From the NCBI GenBank assembly GCA_023974075.1, contig CM043803.1, positions 1,771,495 to 1,835,494 of the forward strand: 64,000 nucleotides of DNA. The letters run 5' to 3'. The DNA comes from Chaenocephalus aceratus. Taxonomy: Eukaryota; Chordata; Actinopteri; Perciformes; Channichthyidae. The notes beneath the pieces are model-generated. The model made no database searches. It had not been told where the DNA came from and worked only from the letters and a program-made list of their open reading frames with translations. Below are positions 49,867 to 61,861 of this stretch, one piece after another (positions within the stretch are counted from its first letter, which is position 1; each line of letters starts with the position of its first letter). A program made the translations under genes and the position numbers.

Positions 49867-52800
49867 CAGCTGCATTACTGTGTACAGCATATTAAAATGT
49901 CACACAACAATCAATGATAGACAGTAGTCATCTTGTTTGATCTTTCAGTGAATATCTTTTGCACATCTATGTGACACATCTACCAACATGGATTGGTCCG
50001 TTCCGGTTGGTGCACATACTATTGAACGTTTGGAGCATTTCTACCTAAAGTAGGTTTGTTTGGAAGCTGTTGGTGTCCAGCTTGGACAGGATTTCCTTGA
50101 CATTAAATGGTAACTCTGACCACTTCCTATCCTATGTCTTCTTATTTCATTAATTATTTGATAAAAATTAATTATCTGTAATCAGAGATCAACAGTTTGC
50201 CGGTAATTGCTGCAATCCAAAGTCTTGCTGCTACTGTTTAGTGTTTACTTCCATTGTGCAATGTTTTCTGTTGATAATGCATCCTTGATGCCAATGGGTG
50301 GAACAGGTGGAAACGTGGACTGGTCTACACCAACGATCCAAGAATCTTGAACTGAACTGGTACAAGAACCAGAGCTATAATTTAGTGTAAAAGGTGAATT
50401 CATCCACTAGTACTAATGTTTGCCAATTCTGGAAACGCCTTTTTATGTGAATGTGTTAAAAAAGATCTGCATCCACACTTTTATTTAGACAACAGGAAAA
50501 GCTGACTATCCTTTTTTAATTGTTAACCAACAACAAAATTGCACTCAATATTCAGTGGGTAAGGATGGGTAAGGCTGCTTGAGTCACTTTTCTCTGCAGA
50601 GTCTCAGCTGGTTTTACTTCCGTTCTGGCTTTCCTTCTTTCATCACCTATACTCTGTTTTAATACAAACCGATTCAAAATTAAGTTGATAGAAAGTTGGC
50701 CTCTTAACTATACTTCAGCACAGTCTCTGGCCATGTTTCCGCCATACAAACCTTTAAGAAAAAGCCATGGTTTTGAGATCTATTCACTGCACATGAGACT
50801 TGGTTATAGAGTCTGCTGTAGTGTGAAGGGAAGTAGAGTAAAGGCTCTGTGGTTTATGTGGTTTGTGTGGCCATCTAGTGGGCTGCTAGAAACACTTCCC
50901 CCAGGGAAACTTATCAGGGCACAGAAAATGTTACTATTGACCTGCAAAGAAAAAAAAAAACGTAACAGAGAGAATAAAACGTTACAGAGAGAATACAAAA
51001 AACAAATTCGGGAATAGTTCTGTTAGAACCAAACATTTGATCACAACTAAAATCACTTTAGAAATCAATACATATATTCCCTAACATTTTCATACAGTAT
51101 AATATATTAAACATATAACAACATATTAAAATTACTTGAGTAGATTCAAGATGGTCCGCTGTTAAACTATGTTATGAGTAAGGCTTCTAGTCTGGTTTGA
51201 GTGAAAATCTAATTATGCAAAATAGAAGGGCAACTTCCTTAATGGCTGTCAGCATATTTAACTCTTGCATGACTTAGGTTATGTTTTGTAACACATCTGT
51301 TAAACATTAAACTCCCATTGTGAAAATAGTACGGTTAAACCCCCTGCTAAGTGATGTAGTTAAACTTATAATGCCACTACTTTCTGTAAGATGTACAGTA
51401 CATTAATGTTGTCATTGAGAAACTGGCATTAGTTTTTTTCATTGCTGATGTCAAGTTTCACAAGAACGAACCCTTCATTTTCAATTTACCTGCCCTGATT
51501 TTGCAACACTCAAAATCCAAAGTCACAATTACATTTCCAGTACTTTTATTCAAAATGTCGACAGCTTTGAGAAAAGAAGACATCTATTAAAAGAAAGCAG
51601 TAGTCAAAGTTGTACATCAGTTTAAAAAGGAATAATAAAGTACAAAAAGCGTAAATGGTCTTGTAATAATTTATAATTAAACTAAAACTATTAATATTTA
51701 CTTGTTTATACTATTGGCAACATGACACATTGTGTTGATTGACAACAACAAAAAATTCCTCAACATTAACCACATCTGTTTTTATCGCACATACAAACAT
51801 TATTTCTGTGAACAAATAAAACCACAATAAACAATATAAATCAAACTTGAATGCGGCAAGCAGTTTTATTATAAAATCTTTTGTGCGGATCATTTTATGG
51901 TATGTTGACATAATTATTGATGAGTTATTGCAAGTGACAGGAGTGTATTTAAGCATTCTTTTGTCTGCATGAGAATTATGTGGATAACACATATTGCCAA
52001 CAGCAACAGACGAGAAGAAACACGGTAAGGTTTATTGGAAAAACCGAAATTACAAAAAAAAGTGACTTCTCAGAAATTAGTGTGTTTGCGCATTTAGGAT
52101 GATGCAAGCGTTTTGGTGTGTGTTTTGTTTTTGTGTCGGTACAGACATGTTGTTTTTGATCAGTGAACAGTACTGCTGCTTTTCATCCCTTAGTGAGTTC
52201 TTGTGGTTTTTCTCTGTTTGTTTCTGCGTAGCTTAGTGCTGCCTCTGTAGCTTCTCATATACCTAAGTCTACAATGTTTTGTGGTTTTGTAGCCCGGATG
52301 GGTGGGTGCATTTTAACTTTTTCCTGAGGTAGACTATGCATTGAGGTTAGCGGCATAGAACTTTTAAAGATGTAGGAAACTAGCTTTGTAAGAATCTTGG
52401 TCGCTGAGGGAGGTAAACAAAATGACCTTGACTTCACACAAAGCGGGTCTGGGCCTTTTGCTCTGTGGCTCGTTTGTATAAGCAAACCAAGATCATTTTT
52501 CTTTTACATTTTCTTCATATTTATGACCCAAGACATGTAAATACATCGACAGTCAGTATTCCTAAGTCATGTTGCCTCACACACTATGTGTGTAGATCAC
52601 AAAACAACAAACAGTCCATCGATCGTTTTTAATTGTATATTAATTACTTAACGTTATTCAGTAACATCATGTTCTTACACCTTTTTTGGGAGTTTCAGCG
52701 CGTTTAAACACCGTTGAATAAAGTAGATGCCAAGGTTTAATTTATAAAAACTATAAAATATCAATTATAGTGATTCATTAATGAATAGTTGTACAGCTTT

Positions 52801-53014
52801 TTGTGTTTAAGGGAGCTATCAACCCTGCTGTTCTTAATTTAGACATTGATTAATAAAATAAGGCTTAGCAATCCATTAGATGGTATCTTTCATTATTAAT
52901 TATAATTTTATATATGTATTTTCCATATGTTGACGCTAGTGAAACATGGAAATACAACAATTAAACTAAACAAAGAATAGGGTACAGAATCATCATCTTT
53001 ATTTTACATTATGT

Positions 53015-54060
53015 GGTACCACTTTACAATAAGACTACCCTTATAAAAGGGTTTACTAATAGTTTGTAATTAATTAATTAGGTTGTGAACACTTAAGTCA
53101 TAAGACATAAATAAGCTTTTATAAGACATGAGATAAACAGGGCAACTGTGACCGGTTGCTTGCCAAATAGTAAGCCCATTTATCTGTACTGCTAAGCCTT
53201 ATTAGAAATAACTCATTAATACATGGGAATGTGTTTCACACTTTACAATAAGCTTCCCTTTTGGCAGTTATAAATGTTAGTAACTCATAAATAAATGGTC
53301 ATAAAGAGATGCCAAGAAACATCAAGATGGAAGGGGGGGGAAATCAACTCAGTGGACAACAGATACCAAGGATGCTGGCTGATGAAGAAGACGAAGTAAG
53401 CTAGGTAGCCAATATAAGGCTTAGTCATCTTGCCAAATAGTGAGCCTGTGTTGATGTATGAAAACTGTTAGAACTGGTTTATAAATGGTTCTTAATGATT
53501 AATAAAGTGTTTACAACCTAATTCATGACCTAATTATAAACCCTTGTTAAGAATGTCACGAGGCTGAGGACCCAAACGCACAACACCAGAAACAGATCAG
53601 GATTAACAAGGTCTTTTAATTAAGGTCAAAACACAAAACGCTCACTTGGAGGATCAAAACTCTAAACACAAACATCTACATGGACTATCAAAATTGAAAC
53701 CAAAAGAGTCTATCAAAAATATACTTAACACGATCAAGGAATGACTGGCAGGCTTGACGAGACAAGACAAACTGGCACAGGACAAAGGGAGACGCAGACT
53801 ATATATATACACACTAGGTAAGGGGACACACGTGGCAACAATTAAGGGAGGGGCTGACAATCACACTGGCGGGAAAAACACACAAGGGCAGGAATGCTCT
53901 GAAACGAGAGGGAAAGGTTACTACAAAATAAAACAGGAAATCACAAGACAAGGCAAAAGACAAAAGGACTGAACTAAATAAATTAACTTAACACAAATGT
54001 CTAGACACCACAACCCTTTATGAATCCTTTACAAGGGTAGTATTATTGTAAAGTGGTACC
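53015..54060. mobile_element. MITE with GGTACCACTTTACAATAAG ends
   Basis: GGTACCACTTTACAATAAGA at the left is mirrored by ATTGTAAAGTGGTACC at the right. AAGGGTTTA/TAAACCC-type sub-motifs recur inside, and a second CTTTACAATAAGCTTCCC occurs at 53241. It contains a possible solo LTR (53554-54012). Non-coding. Confidence 0.8.
53554..54012 (+). repeat. Possible solo LTR inside the MITE
   Basis: A 459-bp segment, TGTCACGAGGCTGAGG to GTCTAGACACCACA, starts TG and ends CA. It interrupts the AAACCCTT/AACCCTTT context of the MITE and carries TATATATATACAC at 53802. No clear 4-6 bp target duplication. It could instead be another type of insertion. Confidence 0.45.
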
Positions 54061-55113
54061 CATTACTTTTATAAGATAAATGTAATTAATCACCTACAAG
54101 GACAAACCAACATCTACCACTAATTTAGCTGTAATGCAAGCTCATACTCTGGGAAACTAGTCTCTAAAAAAGTCCAATATCAGATGTTTGCTGAAAGCAG
54201 AACTTTTAAGAAGGCAGCATACACACAAATGTAATATTTAAGAATACATACAGAAGTTATGTTGGATTGTAATGCTTCTTAAGGTGTTTTTAAAGGCAAG
54301 CACATTGAAGAAGACTTCCCTAGTGGCTATAATATTTTTGACATGTTTTCCCCCTCATCTGTGCTTTTCAACAAAAAGTGGGTAACTTCTGTGATGATAT
54401 ATTTGTATGCACTTCACAAGTTCTAAATTGAATCACAAAAAAGAAAAATAATGTAAAAATGTGGCCGGGGGCAAATATCTTCATGATTTGTGCATACAGA
54501 TGCCAGTTCACACATGATTTCAGTGCATGTTCCAGTTTATTTAATATAATATTTACAGACAAAGAGAGAAAGAAAAAGTGAATCTTCATGAACCTTTGTT
54601 GCTGCTTTCCTTTAGTTAATCACACTCGTAAAGGTCTTTGAATGCCAGCAGTGTTGTCGCACCACACAGACGTTAGGTAGAGTAGACATTATTTCTCATT
54701 AGTGTGGTGGAGAGTTCATTAGTGCTGAGGTCTTTGTGTGCGCTTAGTGTTACCCAGGAGACTCGCAAGCTACTTACAGGAGAGAGGAGCTATACAAGAA
54801 TGAAAAATCTGGCCTTTTTAAAACTGTTTCTCTTTGTTGGACCTACCGTAGCCGTTTGCCTCCTGAGTAAATCTGAGGGACATTTTGGAGTGACATTCCA
54901 TGATAAAGAAACATTTAATATAATCTAACACTGACAGAACTCTGTTATCTCCTGAGTAAACCAAAGTGGTTGTTCGGAAACATAAAAAGAGAAAAAACAG
55001 ATGAGATCTTGACAGTCAGCAGCTACAAAAGAAAAATCTTAAACCTGAACAATAGATTCTTATCTTCATGTGACCTCAGAACAGCTTCTATATACTTGCA
55101 GATATGTTGCTCG

Positions 55114-55178
<65 letters not shown>

Positions 55179-55622
55179 ATGTGTGTTCACTCTGCTTTGC
55201 CGCTTTTGGCCAATAGGCTGTGGTTTGAAAACATCCCTGCCACCATTGACCACAATGCAGCAGCTTCCTCCTCACTGACATGAACAAGAAGCACGCTAAA
55301 CTCTGCAATGTCCTCTGTCAGGAAACTGCTTGTTGTCTTTGGTTGTGAGCCAATGTGGGTCCTCTGATTTTGGAGAAAAAAGTGCAATGTTTCTTTACCT
55401 GCTGCACTTAAGCATTTCTTTATGACATTTGTTTTAATCTGAATTCATATACAAATCAAATAACAGTTATCATAAAGATTCCAAATGCAGTTTAACTTGT
55501 TGTTTGTGATGCAACATTACATCGTCGTCAGTGAAGTTAGATGCACATTTTGATCTTTATTGGCTGCATGAAAAAAAATCATTCTGGAAAAATATGAATC
55601 AAGGTCCTATATCTGTATAATG
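54061..55622. other. No gene; (GT)n microsatellite
   Basis: (GT)n at 55117-55173; otherwise no exon or repeat ends recognised. Confidence 0.4.
55117..55173. repeat. (GT)n microsatellite
   Basis: About 28 GT units, ending in TGTACTATGTGTG. Confidence 0.95.
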
Positions 55623-56064
55623 TACGGAAGCCCTACATGGCCATTGTTTATCCATTTCCCTGTGACAAGATCATTTTACTTTTTTTCTAGAGATCACCAG
55701 TCACTCGTGTCCTTATCTCGAAATGACAAATGTATTTTTTTGGATATAACAGAATTATCTCCATGGTTTAAATATTGAATTCCTCTATTTATGCGATAAC
55801 GAAGTAATGTTACTTGTTTTCTAGCGATGACAAAACATTTTTGTCATTATCTCGAAATAACAAATGTTGTTTTCCAAATATACTGAATGCTTTTGTTGAG
55901 ACCTAATTATGACACAATTAAAGACTGTGAGAAAACCATGGTTTTAAAATAAAATGCAATACGCATAGGCCCAGATCTCGTTGTCTCGACAAAACATAAA
56001 CTGTACCACAGAAAAAAAATTAGAAATGATATTTTTTGAACCATGGCCATTTAAGGCTTCCGTA
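55623..56064. mobile_element. MITE with TACGGAAGCC ends
   Basis: TACGGAAGCCCTACATGGCCA (55623) is mirrored by TGGCCATTTAAGGCTTCCGTA (to 56064), 21-bp arms with three or four mismatches. TA at both ends fits a TA target (Tc1/mariner-like), though this is not proven. Inside, TATCTCGAAAT occurs twice. Non-coding, 442 bp. Confidence 0.75.
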
Positions 56065-58598
56065 GAATCCCTGAAACCTTCAGGTAAACATTCATCTTGG
56101 ATTTTTCTTCAAACATAGTGTAGTCTGAAAGTGCTCACTGTCACACATCTCACAGTTTACAACAAATAAACTCTGATCTGCAGGCTGTAGGTGGATATAA
56201 GTTGACTACAAGAGGACATACTACTACATAGTGAGTACAGTTGTAGGGTAGTTCTTGTATAAAAGTCGCATAAATTCATAAGTAGTGTGGTTGTGGCTAG
56301 GATTGTAGGTATATACCGATGTACAGACACTTCAATTTGAAGTTATTGAATAATAGAGAACATGTTGCATTAGCCTTACACACTTACAAAAAAAAAATAC
56401 CTTTCTGTACACAACTTTAAATACCTTTATACACAGAGTGATATAGGAACATACATACAGTATAGAATAATTGGGAGTCAATAAAGCCCTCGCGATTTAA
56501 TGGTCAAGTTTCTCGGTCTACTGCCTTGAAGTTTTTATTGTACACCTCAGGATGTTGTTCCTTTTTAAAGATAATTCACGTCTTTTACAGTTACGTTCCA
56601 TCAGTTACAATAATCACCAAGTGAATTGCTGAAATGTCTGAGCTAAAAATAGGTCTAATGGGACAAAATAACATTAGCAATAATAGGAGTATTGTTTATC
56701 CAGATCAAGATCCCAACAGGGGCTCATAAAGGTGATTAATGGGGCAGGAAGTAGAAGATTCTGCTAGACATGATTGTGTTTGTTGTTGACTACTTAGAAC
56801 TTCACACTATTTCTTGTGAAATTCTCAAATGTTTTCAGGGTTTCCCCAGGATGTGGTTAGAGGAGGTGGTAGGTGATTTTTTATATTTTTTTAAAATAAA
56901 AAAACATTTGCTTTCCTAATTGATTACGAATGATTATGAAAGGATCAATACATTGATGTCACATTCTCAGCTAAATACCACAAATCCTGCTGCATCTCGC
57001 CTTGATGCTCTTTTTAGGGCCACTGAATTGAGACTGAAATGTAACGCATGATGGAATTGAGTTTAACTTGGATGACTTTTACCCCCCAATTTGCCCATTT
57101 GTGAAACAGCAAGACGTTCTAACAGTGCAGTCTGGATTAGAAAGCCGTAGAATCCAAAATACCTGTGGCTATTTTAGCTTATTAGCATTGTTGCACCATT
57201 TTCTTTCATTTAACCTCCACTTTCGAGGTAAAAACTACTCAACAAAAGAGAGGTAATTCGAAGAACAGCTATGCGACAGAAGTTGATAGTAGCCTACAAA
57301 TATCTGTTTTTTTATAAACTAGGTGGACTTTAGGTGACGGAGCTAAACTAACAAGCTAACAAGTTTGCTAACGGCTTGCAGTAACTTGATTTTCCTGTAA
57401 AATAACTATTTATTGAACAAAATGGTGAATGAAAAAGTCAAGGGAGAGTTAACAGGCTAGCTGATAGCATGTTAGCGGTTACCTTGCTAGCAACAGCAGT
57501 TCAGCAACTCTTCTGGCGGTGTTAGTGCTCACCCTGATGTTTTCTTTCAGTCATATACTGTATTTCTTGATCCCTTTTGGAAAAAATTGGTGTGAGAAAA
57601 TGTGCAGCCTAGAGCAAAGCTTCTAGGATTCAGTGTGTTGCTTAGAGAGAACTATAGGGGTTATTGGCACGATCATCACATTTCATCTCTTCAGTAACTT
57701 GTAACCAGTGTGGGTAGGTTTGCTGGGACATCCCCTTCATAAGAAACTGTACATGGAAATCAAAAGCCTTAGTTTAGCTGACATCAGAGTAACTTTGTTG
57801 TTGTTTTTTATGGTATTTTTCTCCAAAAGAAGTTCAAGTCCCATAAGCAGATCTCCAGTAAAGAATGAATCGCGATTACAAATGAAACCCAGGTATCAAA
57901 AGAAGGGTATACTGTCGTTGCTGGAACCCTGCAGAGATAACTTTGCTGTTTGGAGACGAAGTTCCTGGTATCAGACCTCCAATATAGAAACACAATACAC
58001 TGCCACTTTTCCTCAAAGTCTTATCTCATGCAGCCGAGTGTGTTTGTGTATTGGTTTTTATTGGATGGTCTGGGCAGTGGTGACATCAAACTGTTTTGAA
58101 AGTCAGATCTTTAGGAAGACCAAAGTGAATCCCAGTTGTTTATTTCAAAGTCTTTGTACAGAAAACCACCTCGTACGTTGGGATTTGACAAACTGTTTTG
58201 TATACAGCAGTGGGCAAGCACACCAACATGGAACATGTGGTGCATTAACATTTGCAAAAATATATTTTTTATATTTTTTTGCCTTACAGATGGACAATAT
58301 AAATAGTAAATCATTCATGGAAAATATACACAGGGACTGAAAACGGATACATTGTATAGGCGTATCCAACTTAAAGTGCTGAGTTAATTTGATTTTTAAA
58401 CAAGCCGCAAGCATTAATCGGACTAAAAATATCCCTCGACCTGTATAGACGACACATCAACATCAGTGCCCCGCCCTGCAGGGCATCATAACTCTGTTCG
58501 GGTTCAAACCGCTTTCAGGCTGATCCAAACATACTTTCACATTCCTTTTCCCCAGCTTGATCTGTCAGTAGGCGAAATGAGACTGGAATGTTTGACAC
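56065..58598. other. No clear gene; one 210-codon open frame of doubtful reality
   Basis: A plus-strand frame at 57708-58340 is open for 210 codons but has no recognised domain. Its composition (many S, F, C, K) is that of translated AT-rich non-coding DNA. It begins on an ATG-like start without context and runs antisense, just downstream of the inferred tbkbp1 3' end. I treat it as chance. Confidence 0.4.
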
Positions 58599-59342
58599 TT
58601 TATTGAACGGAAAAAGAAACCTTATTTTAGAGAAGTGAAAGTGACCTGGCATCAAATCTTGATTAGCAATCAGAGTTCCTTCACTGTGTCGTTCTGTACT
58701 CTGGTCAACATCAGCAAATCTTTGCTCTTACGACTAATCATTCATCAGGTCGGACCGATTTAATAAATCAGCTTCTACCAGATCACTGTTCTTGGCCCCC
58801 TGCCGCACAGAAACCTGTGCAACATATACTGTTTGTATTTGAAACGGGCACACAGTATTTAAAGCTAAATGGTGAGAACAGTAGAAAGATGCCTCAGATC
58901 TCCCTGACGAACACTGAAACTAGCTTTTTTGACATGCAGAGCCCCTGAACCTGCCAGCTCTCATAAATCCTCTTTGGCTTACTTTGCTAAATCAAAGTGT
59001 GCTATACTGTACTGTGAAGCGAACAACAACACGATACCTGAAACTGCCTCAAACCGCACAACAAGACTCATAACAAAACAGCAGCAGAACCAGTGATTAT
59101 ACAGGCAGAGCTGCCTTTAAGGACTCTGCATGTGGAATCCAGGATAGACTCGTGTTGAAGTACTTCACAAATATAACTGACACCTGCACTCATTTGGCTT
59201 CCCCATCTAGAGAGACTCTGTTCTCACAAAGCTAACTGGTGTTTCTGTGTTTTGACTTTCCTTCTGGCCAGGCTTGCGAATTCTCTAACATTATCTATAA
59301 GAGGAGAGCGCAGATGTATGCGCGGGCTTGTTGCCATGGCAA
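58599..59342 (-). other. tbkbp1: Probable tbkbp1 3' UTR with polyadenylation signal
   Basis: The first good AATAAA downstream of the stop codon on the minus strand is the complement of 58599-58604 (TTTATT on plus), giving a 3' UTR of about 740 nt. Other, more distal signals exist, so the mRNA end is inferred. Confidence 0.45.
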
Positions 59343-59471
59343 TCAGATCTTGCTGTTCTCCAGGTGGGAGTCAATGTGCTTGATGAGGGCATCGTCAGGG
59401 TAACCAACAGGGAATATCAGCTGGCAGAGGGGGCAGCTCCGCATGTCGCTCTCCTCCGTCTCCATCCAGAG
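59343..59471 (-). CDS. tbkbp1: tbkbp1 last coding exon (C-terminal zinc finger)
   Basis: On the minus strand, TTCCCCTGCAG is the splice acceptor, followed by 42 codons beginning LWMETEESDMRSCPLCQ and ending SHLENSKI with TGA (59345-59343). The segment CPLC...DDALIKHIDSH is a C2H2/CCHH-type zinc finger, as found at the C-terminus of TBKBP1 (SINTBAD) and related to ubiquitin-binding UBZ fingers. TBKBP1 is a cytoplasmic adaptor that binds the kinases TBK1 and IKK-epsilon in interferon signalling. The exon joins the preceding one (...WPSIN) in phase 0. The near-complete match to the known vertebrate C-terminus is the strongest host-gene evidence here. A long CA repeat lies 11 bp upstream of the exon. 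Confidence 0.95.
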   Translation of the reverse strand, partial: LWMETEESDMRSCPLCQLIFPVGYPDDALIKHIDSHLENSKI

Positions 59472-59481
59472 CTGCAGGGGA

Positions 59482-59514
59482 ACACACACACGCACACGCA
59501 CACACACACGCACG

Positions 59515-59596
<82 letters not shown>
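59482..59596. repeat. Compound (CA)n/(CG) microsatellite in last tbkbp1 intron
   Basis: Starts with mixed CACACG/CACG units, then about 38 pure CA units. On the gene strand it is (TG)n ending 8-10 nt before the acceptor CAG. Confidence 0.97.
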
Positions 59597-59598
<2 letters not shown>

Positions 59599-61073
59599 AA
59601 TTATAGATCACATACCACCCTCAACTTACTTCACTGGATTGTATTAGTCATTCTGTGGGAGGCAACACAATCATATCACTACTTGGCGAGTGACCACTTC
59701 AGACTTACACAACAGGGTTTTGCCATATAATAGGTCGACTGGTACTACATCCAGGAGGAAAGTCTCATCTATGCACCGATTCATTGTGTTAGACTGCTAC
59801 GTTTAGAAAGAAGACTTATTAGAGCAAAGTTAATATCCATTACATGTCCATGCGTTATTTTGAATTGCCCACCAGGTAGTATTTTAAACAGGACAACATC
59901 ATTTTCAGTGCCTTCGAAAATTGTTGAAATCCTCGTCACAAAAATGCAAAGTTGAAGCCAAACATTAAAGTTTGGTTACCTTCATCAAAATGGTAAAAAG
60001 AAACTTGGCATTTCACGATTACTCATTTTGTTGCGTGATGTACTGTCCAAGAAATAATTGTATCAAAGGATAATAAGTTCAAAATGTAGCTTTTGTGACA
60101 AGCCTTAAATAAACCGAGATAGCCTGTAGGAAATGGGGAAACAAACAGTTGTCTTGCTTCTCAAATCCAGCATCTTGTTGTACCTTTTGTCCACCCCGAT
60201 ATTTTACAATAGACACCAGTAATAAGTCCTATAGTTTCTAGAAGGCTTTGCCAACAATGTTAAACTATGTTGTTTCAGCTAATTTCTGAAATCAACTTAT
60301 GCAATTTTCTTGCAAGGGTAGAACAGCTACCCTGACACTGTCACAAGTTTAAAAATGAACACCCCGAAGCTGTTTATTTACATGATGCATCTTGATTGTT
60401 CAAGTTAAGTTACAGGTTATTCATACATCGTGGACTGCTGACTGCCATCTCTGTATTTAGCACTGATGCCAGTTTTGGCTGGTGATTTCTAGTCTTTACT
60501 TTACTGTCACAATGGTATTATTCCATGCAACCCTATTAGGAAGAAACTGTGCATATAATTGCACCCAGCTGATGATTGACAACAAATACTAACACTTATG
60601 TTCTCACTGTTAAACCACACACGTTTCTGTTTGTGTACTTTAAATAGACAACGTGTTATTTAGTCTTAAGGCTTTGAGATGTTGTAAATTTTCGTTGTGG
60701 ACAGGGCTGTTTTCTTTCCTTTATGCTAAGCTAGACCAAACATACTTGACTAATAAAAACTTGCTTTAAGAAAAAAAGAAAAAACATTTCTGTTATGTAA
60801 TTATTTTAAAGGAACTAGAAAGAAACATGAGGAAGATGGAGGCCTTTAAGAAGATTTTGACCTTTTAGTGCAAAAATACCTACTCATTGGAAAGAGTTTT
60901 AGTGTTAACAAATAGTCATTTTGTGTGAAACAGCTCAGCACTTTCACAGTTGTGGCAAATTGCAACTTTGGAAAATGTTTCACTGCTGCAACTTAATAGT
61001 TTCAGAACCACTCGCACCGTCGCACGTATACAACTGTAGATGTAATTTAGTCGTACACCTTGTTTTTACTCAC
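59597..61073 (-). other. tbkbp1: tbkbp1 intron (remainder, last intron)
   Basis: It lies between donor AAC|GTGAGT (minus, at 61074/61073) and the acceptor at 59472. AT-rich; no other gene recognised. Confidence 0.85.
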
Positions 61074-61861
61074 GTTGATGGAGGGCCAGGACTGAGCGTG
61101 CTCTGCTGACATGTAGCCGGGCTGCGGGTGGCAGCTGAGGGTGTTAGACCTCTGAGGGATGGGGAACACGGAGCAGGACGCCGGGCCCCTCATCACACCA
61201 CTGGGCACTGTAGAAGAGAGCACGCCAAGGGTCCGTGGGGGGCTGATGGGATGCGGGCAGTTCCACTCTTCCTCATCTTCAGAGGACTGTGGAGGCTGGG
61301 GGGCCGGTGTAGAAGGAGCAGGAGGCTCAAAATGCAAGTGCGCCACCTCAGACAGAGGGAATGGCATCTCTCTCGAGTGGCGCATGGAGCTCTCTCCGAG
61401 GCCCCCGTCCCCTCCTGAACCGCCTTGATGGTGGGACGGGGAGCCTCTGTGCTGCAGTCCTCCGTGAGGAGAGCCCCCATGTTGGGCCTGCTGTTTTGCG
61501 TAGCCGTCAATGTAGGGCCGGGGCTTAGGCAGGGTGGAGACGGGGTCCAGGGAGAAGCGGGGCGGGCAGTGGTAGGCGGAGGGGTCCGACACCTCGGAGT
61601 AACTGCGGCGGCCCTGGAAGCTGGCCCTCAGATGCTGGCTGGGGGGCCGGCAGGAGTAAGAGGCCGGTCCATCGTTGACGTCGAGCAGGGGGGAGCGGCG
61701 GTGCATGTCTGGGGAGAGGCGTTGCAGCACAGGGGAGCGTCTCTGTTGGATGGGGGAGTGGTGGGATGGAGGGGGGACCGGAGAGTGGCGCTGAGAGATG
61801 GGCGAGTGGCGCTGAGACACTGGGGAGTGGCGCTGGTGGTGGATGGGAGAGTGACGCTGGA
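61074..61861 (-). CDS. tbkbp1: tbkbp1 large penultimate exon (proline/serine-rich)
   Basis: Acceptor TTCTCTCAG and donor AAC|GTGAGT bound 788 bp. The first two bases complete a valine codon with the G left by the previous exon (phase 1), and the end is phase 0. About 262 residues: tandem QRHSP(I/V) repeats (four in a row, then related QRRSPV and QRLSPD), FQGRRSYSEVSD, LPKPRPYIDGY, an acidic SSEDEEEWNCP, SVFPIPQRSNTL, and AEHAQSWPSIN at the end. The QRHSP repeats, FQGRRSYSE and AEHAQSWPSIN blocks match TBKBP1. The region is low-complexity and probably disordered; SP sites suggest proline-directed phosphorylation, which is inference. The TBK1-binding region should lie in exons beyond the window. 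Confidence 0.93.

Larger units (their letters stand above)
48876..53014. other. No gene; two (GT)n microsatellites
   Basis: Besides (GT)n runs at 49602-49657 and 49814-49865, the segment is AT-rich and shows no supported exon. 51530-52640 is slightly more complex but has no protein match that I recognise. Confidence 0.4.
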
